DNA of 64,000 nucleotides from Lantana camara (GCA_037501455.1 CM074856.1:98136001-98200000), one strand, 5' to 3'; positions 1 through 11,933 are shown, counted from the first letter of the stretch. Translations and numbers: made by a program. Notes: generated by a model from the letters alone, not told the origin.

Positions 1-793
1 TGTATTATGATATATTGCATGATCACCTATTTAATGTATTAATGATATTTGTCGTACACGGTCGGAGTTTGGTTGGAGATTGTGCACGCTCACTCGCCGA
101 GCCTTATTGATTGAGTATGATTTATGAACTTAATGAATTTAATATGAATAGTCGTAAAGTCTGAGCATTGCTTAGTCATTCTTTTGCCCTTTTTGGGAAC
201 TGACTTTAAATAAAACCTTGCTCGGGATTTATAACTTGCATGTGCATGTTTCTATTTTATATGTATCGCTCCTGCTCACTCAGTCTTCTAGAGACTGACC
301 CCTCCTTCCCCCTTTTTCCAGTTTCTTTTGCAGGCGTTGGCTACTAGGCGGTGTTATAGTGTCGAGTCATTGTTCTAGTCTCACTGCATATTATATTGTC
401 TCTAAGTACTGTATTGATTTATTATTGTTGGCCGGTGTGCCCTTATTGAACTGATATTGATTCGGGACAGGTTCTGGAGCCAGTTGAACCCGTTGTTATG
501 TTGTTTCCTTGTATTGATTCGGGACAGGTTAGGACAGGTGTACTGATTAGTGGAACCCGTATTTATATTCGTATTGGATTTCATTTATTTAATGGATATT
601 ACATAAATGATTTCCTTGCTTCCGCATTCTGGTTTTTGTTAATTGTTCCAGGGTTAGCTACCGCCTAGTCAGGGTTGTTCTTTTGATTGTCACCCGTTCG
701 CTGTGAGTCCGATTCATGTGTGGACTGCCTATTTCATATGTGGATTAGACTCATAGTGCGGGGGATGTGGTGCCTATCGTCCCGGGTGCTACA
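1..793 (+). repeat. Element I 5' LTR, last 793 bp
   Basis: Near-identical to 6565-7357. It contains the TCAGTCT/AGACTGA hairpin (280-298) seen in all LTRs here, an AG-ended pyrimidine tract near 335, and the conserved tail leading to the GGTGCTACA terminus. Confidence 0.92.
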
Positions 794-801
794 TATTTAG
801 G

Positions 802-813
802 TGGTATCAGAGC
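802..813 (+). other. Primer-binding site, element I
   Basis: TGGTATCAGAGC is complementary to the 3' end of plant initiator-Met tRNA. It lies 8 nt after the LTR terminus, the same spacing as in the other elements of the window. Confidence 0.9.
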
Positions 814-3382
814 TACCAGGTTGAGAACCGGTGCTCTGGGTTGTGTTGTCTCGAGTATAGGTCGCACGGCGTAGGAACTAATTGTCAATGTGTGCATTAC
901 ATTATTCTTGAACACTGAATTGTGATTTTTTTTCAAACTTTATTAGATTATTTGTTGCATTTTGCATTGAATCCATTCTTTTGGTGTTAATTATGTGGCA
1001 TGAGCATATACTAATCGCATGCATTTATTTTCAAAATGAGATGTGATTCATAGGATATGAAGACAATATCAAACCACGGCCAATCTTTACGACAACTACA
1101 GGCTACCTCAAGCTCTTCTCTCTAGCTCGAAAGTTGTAAGGAATGACTTGGGAATTTCTACAGAAATTTAAGAGTCAAACCTTTTCTAAAATGAGGTTAG
1201 GGCTCGAGTGACAAAGTCCAGAATAAGAGGTCTGTTCGAAGGAGAAGTTTGCCAGCTCTATTACCGATGGTGAATCCATGATGAGACGGGATTTGTGGTG
1301 TGTAATGATTTGGTTTCACGAGATCAACATGTTTGTTTACACTACGAAGATTTGTCAACCAGATTCCAAAGAAGAGAAATCTCGAAGATGTTTTAGATTC
1401 GAGGTTCTATCCACGTGGAGGCGATGACCTTCAAGAGAATTAAAGTAAAGTAGGTTCGTGGTTGAGAAGCAGTAAAGACCATCTAACTTGAGAAAGAGGC
1501 GAAAGAAAATATGAAGAATAATATAGCTTGGGATTTAGATTGATGAAAAAGGATGAAGAGACTACAAAGAGGGAATTCACATACTTCAGAATTAAGATAA
1601 GATAGGAGTTGAATTGAGAAGAATTAAAGAAAATTAGTCGACGTGGTAAGTATAAGTTCATGGAAAATGACAATGTTAAGGATTTTATCTTCGGCCGGTT
1701 ATGAGTTCATCTTCCAAATTCAAGATGAAGTGTCGAGTTGTGAGATTGAATTAAGGGCTTTAGAGCAACAAATGGAAACGATAAAGAAAGGCAAAGAACT
1801 ATTGGAAGGAAATTATGTATTCCAAATGTAAACAATTGGAGATTGATTCTTCAAGAGAAGTCAAGATACCAACTTCATGGGTTTGAAGAATTTGGGTTCA
1901 AGAGATTTCAATCTCGGACTTGGGAGATCCATAAGTTGATACACGGGAACTTTGAAGATTTGAAAGACCGTGGGTAAAGAAGAGGGGAACAATTAAGTCA
2001 AGGCAAACCTGCAATTTGAGAAACAAAGAAATATGCCAAGTTAAAGTTTACAACTACGGTGACAGGTTCTATGCATTCATAAGCCCGTGCATCATACATC
2101 GCTTTAATTATTTAAATTTCTCTATTTGTATGCGCATCTCTAATTTGTATAATTGTTCCAATGTGTTGCATCTTTAATTGTTTACAAGTGTGATATTGCA
2201 TTGGCACCCTAACCCGACATGCATTTTAGTGTTTACTTGATAGGAATTCCCCACATCTTATTTATCAAGTGGTACTCCGACTGATTCTTGCTGGAATCAA
2301 GAAAAGAAGAAATTCTGGGTTGCACTGGTTGGTTAAAAAGGAAATGGAAAAATTTTGAGGTTTGGGAAAATAGAATCGAAAGTGGGAACGAGAGAAGCAG
2401 GTTGTCATTCCTACTAATTGCTTCAAAGGAAATGTGAGGACTATCACTAGACAAGTGGTGTGATTAGAACCACTTATACCGAGGAAGATAAGTTGAAGAA
2501 ATTGAGGTGTTTTGATCTGAGAAGTGGTGGAAAAGTCTAAGAAGTTAAGATAAAGTTTCTTATGGGGGAGAGCACGACTAGACATGAAACTTAAATTCAC
2601 AGTTGTGCTCGAGGAAGATACTTCTCACGGACATGAATGACCCAATGATAGTAACAGGAAAAGAATAAGGCGGCGTTATCAGTTTAAACCTTCAAAGTTT
2701 GAGTTAAGTTAATATACCCGGGATGAAGATCTTCATAAGGCATCGAAGAGAGTGGTTCGTTTGGGAATTTATAAGTACGTGATTCAGACAGTGAGGATGA
2801 TGATACTATCAGGGAACTTCTGATGGATTCCTAAATTAGTTTCAAGAAAGGAAATTGGTCAAAATTTATCACTTTTAAGAAGGATGTCAACTACTTTCAG
2901 ATGACCAAATCTTCAACAAAGAATTAAACCAGTTAGTGACAATGTATGAAGTGGGAGTTAAAGTTTAAGATTCGTGTACGGCCAAAGATAATATAGTGAA
3001 CCTGGTACAAAGATAAATGTTCTGATCGTAGGCGGAATAAACTGGTGCTCGGTTAGTTGCAGAAGATAATTGTCAGTAAGGATCCGAATGGAATCGAGAA
3101 TAGGATCAACCAAGGGTCTGACTTTCTCAGTCAAACATATACTAAAGATACGAAAGACAAGTGGGGAATCAAGCCAGCTAGAGATCAGACTATCCAAATC
3201 GTAGAAGTAAAGTCACAACATCAATTCCATTACTACGGTGAACGGTACACTAAGCATCCATTGCACGAGCATACATGTGTCGTTTACATATTTAAATTTT
3301 TGTTATTATGTGATACCCTGGCTAGTGGGGTGTGTGTTGATTATTGTGAACCTTGCTTCTGCTTGTGTGCTTGAGTGAAAGG

Positions 3383-3720
3383 GAGATTTGATTCTCTCTG
3401 ATTACGTGCCAGGAAGATGTGGATTCTCCCTGTCTATGTGCTAAAAAGATGCTGGATTCTTTCTGTTTTCTGTGCACGAGAGATGCTGAATTCTCTTATA
3501 CTTAGGTATTCGAGGGATGTTGGATTCTCTTGGATTTAGGAGTTTGAGAAATGCTGGATTTCCTCAAACTAGAATGTCTGGAAAGATGTGGAATCTGACA
3601 GACTTAGGCTGGGAGACGGGGTTCTCTCAATTCTGTGGCCGAGAGACGGGGTTCTCTCTTTTGTGTGTGCTGAGGGACGGGGTTTCCTCACTTGTGTGTC
3701 GAGAGATGGGATTCTCTCTT
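3383..3720 (+). repeat. Hairpin array near 3' end of element I internal region
   Basis: About eleven imperfect units spaced roughly 30 bp apart. The best ones read GAGAGACGGGGTTCTCTC or GAGAGATGGGATTCTCTC, so each arm can pair with the other. One unit reads GAGGGACGGGGTTTCCTC, where both arms changed and pairing is kept. Upstream units are more degenerate. The same kind of array occurs at the matching place in the tandem array internals. Confidence 0.75.
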
Positions 3721-3990
3721 GTTTGTCGTGTTTGTGTTACGCCTGGGAAGACAAAGGTTATCAAGTGACGAGGCAATGGACTAGTAGCGGTCGCACGAGT
3801 TTTGAAGTGACTAACGGCCAAGTGTTCGAGTAGATCTTTTTTACTACCAGACTCTGAAGAGGTTGATACAAATAAGGGGAGTAAACTTCACAACCAGGGC
3901 TAAGATGCTAAACAGTTTCGGGAAATAGATCGATACAATTTCAGTTTGAAGCTCTTCGGTCCAACAGTAGGACCTGAGGACAGGTCCTTT

Positions 3991-4005
3991 TGAAGGAGGG
4001 AAGAT
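3991..4005 (+). other. Polypurine tract, element I
   Basis: TGAAGGAGGGAAGAT sits immediately before the 3' LTR and is the expected plus-strand primer. Confidence 0.7.
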
Positions 4006-4509
4006 TGTAACGCCCCGCTCATCCGATAAATAAGGTACGTCACCTTCCAACCTTTTTATGTGTTTAATTATGTGATTGGTGCATTGTGTGGCCCTCTTTT
4101 GAACTCTTTTAGAGTTAGGGCCCTTTTTGTAATTTTCTTCTTTTAGTGGGTTTTTCCGGTCACTTCTCGTTCGGTAGAGATTTTAACTTCTTTGACCCCT
4201 TCTTTGCGTTCGGGGCATCGAGACGAGTCCGTAGACTCTAAATTTGCCTAATTCTGACTTCGTTAGCCCGTTCTTCCCACCGTTTCTGCGTACGAGGACC
4301 CGAGATATATACTCGGATTTCCTCGTTTTGCATGCCAAAATCAGATCAGCAGCCTTCATCGTCTTCCTCCAGCGACAGGCACTATTCACACACAGTGAAG
4401 GTGTGAAAACACATACATGCTCGTTCTCCCTCCTTTCTCGACGGAATTCGATGAACCAATAATGGAAATTTATCAGTTCGACGAGCCCGTCACAACCGTA
4501 CCAGTTTCG

Positions 4510-5220
4510 TGGCCTGAAATTGACCAGCGGCGGCGCAGCGGTGGTCCGAAGGTGGCGGTTTGCGCCACCTCTTCGCCGACGGCGATCCGGCGACTCTCGT
4601 CGGCCAACCGCTACCCTACCCTATGTTTTCGACCCTTCCCGTTCCATTTCCGTCCTCCTTTTTGAGTGAATCACGGCGGAGATGGCCGAATCGGCGGAGG
4701 CGCAGCGGCGGAACTTAGGCGGCGAGTTGGGCCCTCTTCCCGGCCGGTTTTGGTGGTGGAGTCTTCACAAAAGTTGCTTGGAATGACGAGACTTAGCAGA
4801 TGGCATCGACGGCGTTCTGAGAACCGGCCGGCGGCGGCGGACCGGTGGCGGACCGGGCCTGGACCGGCGGTCTGATTTTTCGGCGACTTTTTCCGGGTTT
4901 TGACTTGGGGCTTTTGTAGGGCCCGTTACAAGCTTTCCAACGGCATGCTCGGATTTCATTTTCGTTTTACGGTTTACGTTTAATTTCAGTTTTCGTACTA
5001 GGATTTAAGTTCGGTTTTTCGTCAACGAAGTCCGGTGTGTTTGGCATTTTCTGAAATTGATTGAGGGCTTTTGTTGAGCAGGCCGAGACGCACATTTTTG
5101 TCCTTCCGGGGATTTTTCCGACCACCGGAGGCGGTGTTCCGGTGGCGGCCGGTGGCTGTTCGACCGGCTACGGTAGCGGCATTCCGGTGACTTTCGGACA
5201 GGAGGTCCCTTTCGCTGTGG
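4510..5220 (+). repeat. GC-rich CGG/GGT-type cassette in LTR I
   Basis: This stretch is far more GC-rich than the rest of the LTR, dominated by GGCGG, CCGG and GGTGG words with several CCGGCCGG-like palindromes. Short frames of 60-80 codons cross it on both strands but none resembles a known protein. It ends where a GTGAGT donor-like site appears. It could be a captured fragment of a GC-rich gene or a regulatory cassette. Confidence 0.5.
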
Positions 5221-6243
5221 TGAGTCAAACGCCACTTTCCGTTCGTCAATCGGATGCTCGGTTGATTTGTTGTGATTTATTTTGTGTATTTCTATTTATT
5301 TGAAATTAATTGTTTTAATTGCAATGAATTGTCAATTACTTGAATTGTCGATCAATATAAATTCCAATGTGTACGAAAGCATGTATTAAATGAACTATGA
5401 TATATGTTGATGCTTTGATTTGCAATTTGAACTTTGATATGCCGTATTTGAGCTATTTGTCTAACTTGAAGGGGTATATGTGTAATTTTGTAAACAATAT
5501 GAATATTGTTTGATTTAATTAGGTAACCTTGTAATTGAATCCGTTTAGTGATATATGAATTGAGTATGCCAAGTGTGAATTATATAAAATTGATATAGTT
5601 GGATTTGATATGTGACTTTGTGAGATTTAAGTGATTTGAATGTCTCTATTTTGTCTATTTTATAATTGTAAACTTGATATACTTGAGTTATAAATGTTAT
5701 ATGAAGCTCATGACTTGATTGCAAGGAATTATGAAAGATATGAATGATTGGGCTTGAAACCCTCATGTATGGAATGTACTTGAAAGAATTACTTGATTAT
5801 GTAACTCCATAACATCATTTTACTTCTTATACATCTCATATCATGTGTTTAGCATTGTCGTGCGTCTATGTGGTTTCATATTGAGTCAATTCTCACAAGT
5901 ACGCATTGTTCCTTCTCTTGTACAGTTTGTTTCCAGGGTGGAGACTTCCAAATTGAATAGGCACCAGTATTGCTCTTGTTTCTTGTCTCGTGGTATTCCA
6001 GGTGAGGGTGTTTTCGTTCTAGTTACATATCAAACCCTACAACCCTTATGTGAAAAGCTTTGGCCAAAACCTTATGATTATATATATGTTACTTTTAAAG
6101 TAAAGTCATCGAATAAATATTGATCGAGTAAAGCCCTTTTCAAATGGATTATGAAATATGGTATGATTCTTATGGATCAAATGTTTTGGCGAGAAAAGAA
6201 AGAATGATTGATTGATTGCACAGAATGGGGCCCAGGGGCTTGG

Positions 6244-6426
6244 TGTGAGTGGGGACCCGAGGAGGCAAGGGCTGATGGTAAACCCTCACACTAGTCCCAC
6301 TATTGAACAGAGGTACCGGACCTCGTCAGGAGATTGGCGGGGAAAGCGAGCTGAGTGCCATCTGGGGAGTCATGTAACCCCTTTTGGCCAATGATTGGGT
6401 GGTCGGGCCTTGCAAACCCACCACCA
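6244..6426 (+). promoter_or_regulatory. Conserved structured RNA domain, LTR I copy
   Basis: Four potential stems: TGTGAG (6244) with CTCACA (6285); CCTCGTCA (6321) with TTGGCGGGG (6334), using G-U pairs; GGGG with CCCC around the AGTCATGTAA loop (6364-6381); and GGTGGT-C-GGG with CCCACCACC around CCTTGCAAA (6397-6426). The same stems with different base pairs occur in the other LTR lineages. The role is unknown; packaging, dimerisation or strand transfer are possibilities. Confidence 0.7.
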
Positions 6427-7362
6427 ACCCGGAGGAAGAAGGTTGGAACTTATTTATGATTGAAAATGATTGATTGATTGATTATAATTGATAGGCACTG
6501 TGCGGGAAGGCCGGGAAACGGATTGCCCAAACGAATATATTCAGGACATGATATGTGATCTGTGTGTATTATGATATATTGCATGATCACCTATTTAATG
6601 TATTAATGATATTTGTCGTACACGGTCGGAGTTTGGTTGGAGATTGTGCACGCTCACTCGCCGAGCCTTATTGATTGAGTATGATTTATGAACTTAATGA
6701 ATTTAATATGAATAGTCGTAAAGTCTGAGCATTGCTTAGTCATTCTTTTGCCCTTTTTGGGAACTAACTTTAAATAAAACCTTGCTCGGGATTTATAACT
6801 TGCATGTGCATGTTTCTATATTATATGTATCGCTCCTGCTCACTCAGTCTTCTAGAGACTGACCCCTCCTTCCCCCTTTTTCCAGTTTCTTTTGCAGGCG
6901 TTGGTTACTAGGCGGTGTTAGAGTGTCGAGTCATTGTTCTAGTCTCACTGCATATTATATTGTCTCTAAGTACTGTATTGATTTATTATTGTTGGCCGGT
7001 GTGCCCTTATTGAATTGATATTGATTCGGGACAGGTTCTGGAGCCAGTTGAACCCGTTGTTATGTTGTATCCTTGTATTGATTCGGGACAGGTTAGGACA
7101 GGTGTACTGATTAGTGGAACCCGTATTTATATTCGTATTGGATTTCATTTATTTCATGGATATTACATAAATGATTTCCTTGCTTCCGCATTCTAGTTTT
7201 TGTTGATTGTTCCAGGGTTAGCTACCGCCTAGTCAGGGTTGTTCTTTTGATTGTCACCCGTTCGCTGTGAGTCCGATTCATGTGTGGACTGCCTATTTCA
7301 TATGTGGATTAGACTCATAGTGCGGGGGATGTGGTGCCTATCGTCCCGGGTGCTACATATAC

Positions 7363-9470
7363 TGTAGCACCCCGGAGCGCAGAGCACTACATCCCCCACA
7401 CCATAGCCCAACACGTATAACGAAATGAGAACTCCACACACGTATCAAACTACGTCGAACGGGAGACAAATAAAATATTTCCTATGCTAGATGGTCTAAA
7501 CCCTAAATCAGAGTGCGCAATCAAAACGATTATCACATGTGGAAGCATCAGGATTCAAACAATCAAAGAATCATGCTCAGAATAAGAATTAAGTATGCAA
7601 AATAGAGCGAGTCAAGTTATACAATTATTCTCAAATTCGAATTCATAATCATATACATGCTTCAAAATTTGAAAAGTATAAAATAAAATGAATAAATTGC
7701 ATGAGACTCGCTAGACAACCCAAAACTCGAAAGAAGACCGCTGCCTAGCACAAACTCTCCAAACGCGTACCCGCAACTCAAAGAACAAATGGGGGAAAAG
7801 AAAACAACGAGGAGACGTCAGTCTTAAAGACTGGTGAGGGATATAACATACACACACTTACATATACGTAAGAGCATATGATATTTAAAATGAAAAAGTT
7901 CATGAGCCGGGGCGTGGTTTTTGCATTCTAAATCATTTTAACCTGTGATACTAAATATAGAAAAGATTTAGGGCCAAAAACCCAAAATATCCAAGTTATA
8001 GAAATTATAAATCCACTCCCGTTTCATAAACCACTAACATAATCAAAATCAAAATAACTCGGCGAGAACGTGTTTCAAACCAACTTAACTCCTTTCATAA
8101 TCATAATCAAAACATAATACATACAAAGCTCATAATCAATCCACCTTCTCCGTTGGGAATAAGGAAGCGCTTCCTCAACCTTTCTCAGCCCCGCTCTCTC
8201 GTCATAAGTTTGGAGTCGGGGGATCCTACCTGATCCACCGATGGGGTTACCATCGGCAAAAAAGAAACCTGCCTTCCCCTCGACCTCCCAAGGTTGGGTT
8301 AAGTCTCCAAAAGTGGAGTTGTGTTGATGAGAGAGCTCGGCAACCCCACGGCCGACCCGAGATCACATACCACTTCTCCGGGCCCAATTCATAAGTCAAA
8401 AGATCTGAATTTTTGAAATTTCTGAATTTTACGGACTCATATTTCAATGTCCAAAGCTCGCAAGTTCAAAAATCACACACACCAACCTTTTTCAAACCAA
8501 ACAAACAAAAATATAATTTACGTATATATATAAAAGTCTTTTTAAAACCATTCATAACAAAACGGGCCAATTCTCACAAAATTACGAACCAAACAAGTAT
8601 TTACATAAGTATATATATACATAGGTCGCATGTGGGCTCAAAATTCACTTAGGGTTGTAGGTCATACTAACTAAAAGAAGGAAACCTCACCTTGTCGACC
8701 AAACTAACCGAGACGAACCCAAAACACCTCTAAGGGGCCTCCTCGTCACCCACGGAATGAACCTATGGACAAAACAAAGAGCAAAAGACACCCTTAGACT
8801 CAAAATGCACCAATTAGATGCTGGGCAAATGCATATGGATGCTAATGATGCATAAAGAATGAAATAAGAGAACATTTAGGTCATATAATACCATATTAAA
8901 TCATACCAGATCATAAGTCACATATTTCACGTTAGACAAATGCACAAACTTCACATAACGAGCATAACACGTCATATAACACGTTAGTATTGCATACACT
9001 TCATAAAAAGAGTAAGGAAATTACATGCAAGGCAAACAAACAACGTATGAAGTCATGTAGGCACGTTGAAGCATATATGATGCACCTTAGGTCATATCTT
9101 GCACATAAGAGCATCGAATTTATATCAAATAAATTCATAAATTTAACATGATGATTATAACATATCATAATACAATATATTATAGGCATTCATGCGTTTA
9201 AATTACATAAAGGAGGCAAAGGAATGCAAGAAAGTATCACACGTACATATAAACGTTCATGCAAATGAGTCACGTTTACACTTAATAAACAAAGCAATAA
9301 AATCAAACAATTAGTGAAACATATTATATACTAACACATTAGCATATTGGGATCATAATTGGAGTAGGAGAAATTAAATAAAATCGAAACAAAATAAGAA
9401 ACGAACGATAAAATAAAACCAGGAAAACCACGAACAAAGCCATGCGAACACTACCACCAAAGAGAGGGGG
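7363..9470 (-). repeat. Truncated minus-strand LTR
   Basis: It begins TGTAGCACCCCGG, the reverse of an LTR 3' end, and keeps the family order on the minus strand: Cys-type LTR tail, TCAGTCTT/AAGACTG hairpin near 7818, and the 72-nt segment bounded by splice-like signals (8691-8762). It has no opposite terminus and stops where LTR II begins at 9471. The last 500 bp are AT-rich. No coding potential seen. Confidence 0.8.
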
Positions 9471-10490
9471 TGTAACGCCCCGACTTTTGGGCCGTACAGG
9501 TATGACGTCACGAGTGGGTTTAGACCGAGAGTTATGTGACTAATATGTGTTTTAATTGCTAAGTGATTACTTAATTTCTTAATTTCTTGAACTAATTGCT
9601 ACTATGTGATTTTTATGTGCTTTAAGTGCCAGCTTTAAGTGCCACTTGGATGTTCTTGGAATTAATTGTCATTACGTGATCTATATGAATTATGTGATCT
9701 GTGACTATAGTTATTTAAATTTAGTTGTTACTTATATATTCGCTAATTAATATTTTGTTTCGATTATGTACTTATTTGGGATTATATGAAATCCTTGGAC
9801 TCAAATAAACTTTAACTTGGACCCAATTACTCAACTAACAACACTTGGGGGCCTAATTCAAGCACTTAACTTCTTGAAGGACCAAAATGGAATTTCCTCC
9901 CTTTTCCCTCTCCTATTACACGATCCACACCCCCTTTTCACTACCTCAATCTTTTTCTTTCATTATCTCCTAGCAAACAAGGGTTCCCAACCCCTTATTT
10001 CTTCCCCCTTTGATCGAGCCATCAAGCAAGCAAGGAGCCAAGGAGATTTCTTCCATTTTCAAGCAAGAATTCAAGCTCCATCCTCTCCCTTCATCTTCTC
10101 CTCCTTCTTTTCCAAGGTTTGTGTGTATATATGTATGTATATATTTATATATATGTGAGTTTTTGGTATATATATGATTCTTGCTTTATAACTTGAATCT
10201 TTGGGTGTATATGCTTGAATACATGAAGTTTTATGAATCCTATACTTGATTGTTGGTATTCTTGAAGCAACAATATGTGTATGTGTATATATGTGTATGT
10301 ATATATGTGTATACGTGTGGGTTTGTGAATTAGTGTGTTTTAATTTGTTCTAAACTTGCATTTGACATTCCTACATGATATATTACATGTTTTAAGTGAA
10401 TTGGGTTGAGTTTTGGTTGGGATTTTAGCCCCCTTTCTTCCCTTCACGCATAAACCCCCGTTTTGCTTCTTCTTCTCGGCCAGGAGGACT

Positions 10491-10582
10491 ACCCGGGCGG
10501 GTAGTTTTGTACAGAGGGGTTTCGGCACTCCTTTCTCCCCGGCCGGGTAGATTTTTGCCTTGTATTTTCCCCGGCCGGGTAC
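10491..10582 (+). repeat. CCCGGCCGGG palindrome array in LTR II
   Basis: Three GC palindromes: ACCCGGGCGGGTA (10491), CCCCGGCCGGGTAG (10537) and another at 10569, separated by AT-richer spacers. They sit inside the predicted first LTR intron. Confidence 0.7.
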
Positions 10583-11753
10583 TCCCTCATCCAAACTCCG
10601 ATTGACCTGATTTTTGAGCCGTTGGAAAACTCTTGAAGTATACTAACACCTCCAATTGGAATAACCTTAATATATTTTCTCATTTCTGAGTTATGATGGT
10701 TTGAAAATTATGTCTCCACTTCATCGGAACACTGCACTCACCCAACTTCGGACCCTCGCCATTTCCTCATCGGTTTGAACCAAGTTCCGGGCCATATATC
10801 ATTTGAAAGGTCTATGTGTCTAGGTTCTTTATCAACAAACAAAACTCCATTCAAAATTCTAGAACTCATGGTATGTTCAATTCTTTACAGCTCATGCATT
10901 CCCGAAAACTGTCAGCTCTCACTAAAAGCTTGCCCAATCCATTTTCTTGCTTTCCCTCCACTTCCTCGGACTCCATACTTGGTTTGAATGAATTGTATGC
11001 TTGTTTAATTGATTATATGTGATATATATTGAGATGATTTTGAATTTTATGCTATGAATTCAATGTATAAACGTGAAATGACAACATGAACGTTTATGTG
11101 CTACTTTCATGCATGCGTGAATAGTTTGCTTCGTTTATTGGCCTCATATGATAACCTCCCGCTTCATTTATTACTCGCATGCATTGTAAATATGTTTTAG
11201 TATGAGTTATGATTAATGTATGAAGCTTATGGCTCGATTTGATATAAAATATGAAAGATATGAAACACATGAATATGAAACCATTATGTATTGAATATTT
11301 GGAATGAATCACTTGATTATATGACCTCATCACATGATTCATGCTTCTTATACATCTCATATCGTGCGCATAACATGTCGTGCGTCTATGTGGTTTTATA
11401 TTGGGGTTAATTCTCATGAGTGCACATTTTTCCTTCTCTTATACAGTTCGTTTCTAGGGCGGAGACTTCTGAATTGATTAGCCACCCGTATTACTCATGC
11501 TTTATATCTCGTGGTATTCCAGGTGAGGGTCTTTTCGTTCTAGTTACATACTAAACCCCACAACCTTATGTGATAAGTTTGAACAAAACCTTATGTATAT
11601 ATATATGTTACTTTTAAAGTAGATTCATCGAGTAAATTATGATCGAGTAAACCCTTTTCAAATGAATTATGAAATATGTTATGTTTCTTATGAATCAAAT
11701 GTTTTGGCGAGATTATGTATATATGTTATGATTGCACGGGCCCAGGGACTTAG

Positions 11754-11933
11754 TGCAAGTGGCTATCCGGGGAGGCAAGGGCCTATGGTGATCCCTTGTA
11801 CTAGTCCCACCACATTTATGGTGATACCGACCTAGGAGGTTTAGCGAGGAATGGGAGCTGAGTGCCCTTGGGGGAGTCATGAAACCCCATTGGCCTATGT
11901 ATGAGGTGGTCGGGTCTTGCTAACCCGTCCACC
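11754..11933 (+). promoter_or_regulatory. Conserved structured RNA domain, LTR II copy
   Basis: The outer stem is TGCAAG (11754) with CTTGTA (11795), replacing TGTGAG/CTCACA of LTR I. The last hairpin (11905-11933) is GGTGG-T-CGGGT with ACCCG-T-CCACC around CTTGCTA. The second stem is weaker here than in other copies. Confidence 0.65.

Larger units (their letters stand above)
794..4005 (+). other. Element I internal region, non-coding
   Basis: 3212 bp with no open frame longer than about 110 codons and no gag, protease, RT, RNase H or integrase motif on either strand. The first 100 bp after the PBS (GAACCGGTGCTC, then GGTCGCACGGCGTAGGAAC) match the leaders of the other elements, including the chromovirus. 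Its length is close to the 3215- and 3220-bp internals of the tandem array. Near the 3' end lies an array of short hairpins (3383-3720). The rest is purine-rich, unremarkable sequence. Confidence 0.8.
1..7357 (+). mobile_element. Element I: non-autonomous (LARD-like) LTR retrotransposon, 5' end off window
   Basis: The order is partial 5' LTR (1-793), PBS (802-813), 3.2-kb internal region without gag or pol, purine tract, and complete 3' LTR (4006-7357). The window start aligns with position 6565 of the 3' LTR. Over the 793 bp shared by the two LTRs I count about nine substitutions (roughly 1.1%), so this is an older insertion than the array or chromovirus further right. The left target duplication is not visible. 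The 5 bp after the 3' LTR are TATAC. Long LTRs with a non-coding internal of this size match the LARD type of element. The family assignment rests on the PBS, LTR ends and leader, not on protein. Confidence 0.85.
4006..7357 (+). repeat. Element I 3' LTR (3352 bp)
   Basis: It starts TGTAACGCCCCG and ends GGTGCTACA. From 5' to 3' it holds: a GC-rich cassette (about 4510-5220); a donor-like GTGAGT at 5220; an AG-ended pyrimidine tract at 5925; a 76-nt conserved segment ending before GTGAGG at 6002; a TATA-like stretch (6071-6087); the structured RNA domain (6244-6426); an AATAAA (6773-6778); the TCAGTCT hairpin (6844-6862); and a second acceptor-like tract ending at 6897. If the TATA is the promoter and AATAAA the poly(A) signal, R is about 700 nt and includes the structured domain. 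Confidence 0.92.

Noticed and set aside
9455..9470. AGAGAGGGGG before LTR II as a purine tract, which would make LTR II a 3' LTR
   Set aside because: The preceding sequence matches a minus-strand LTR rather than the end of an internal region, and LTR II is followed by a PBS.
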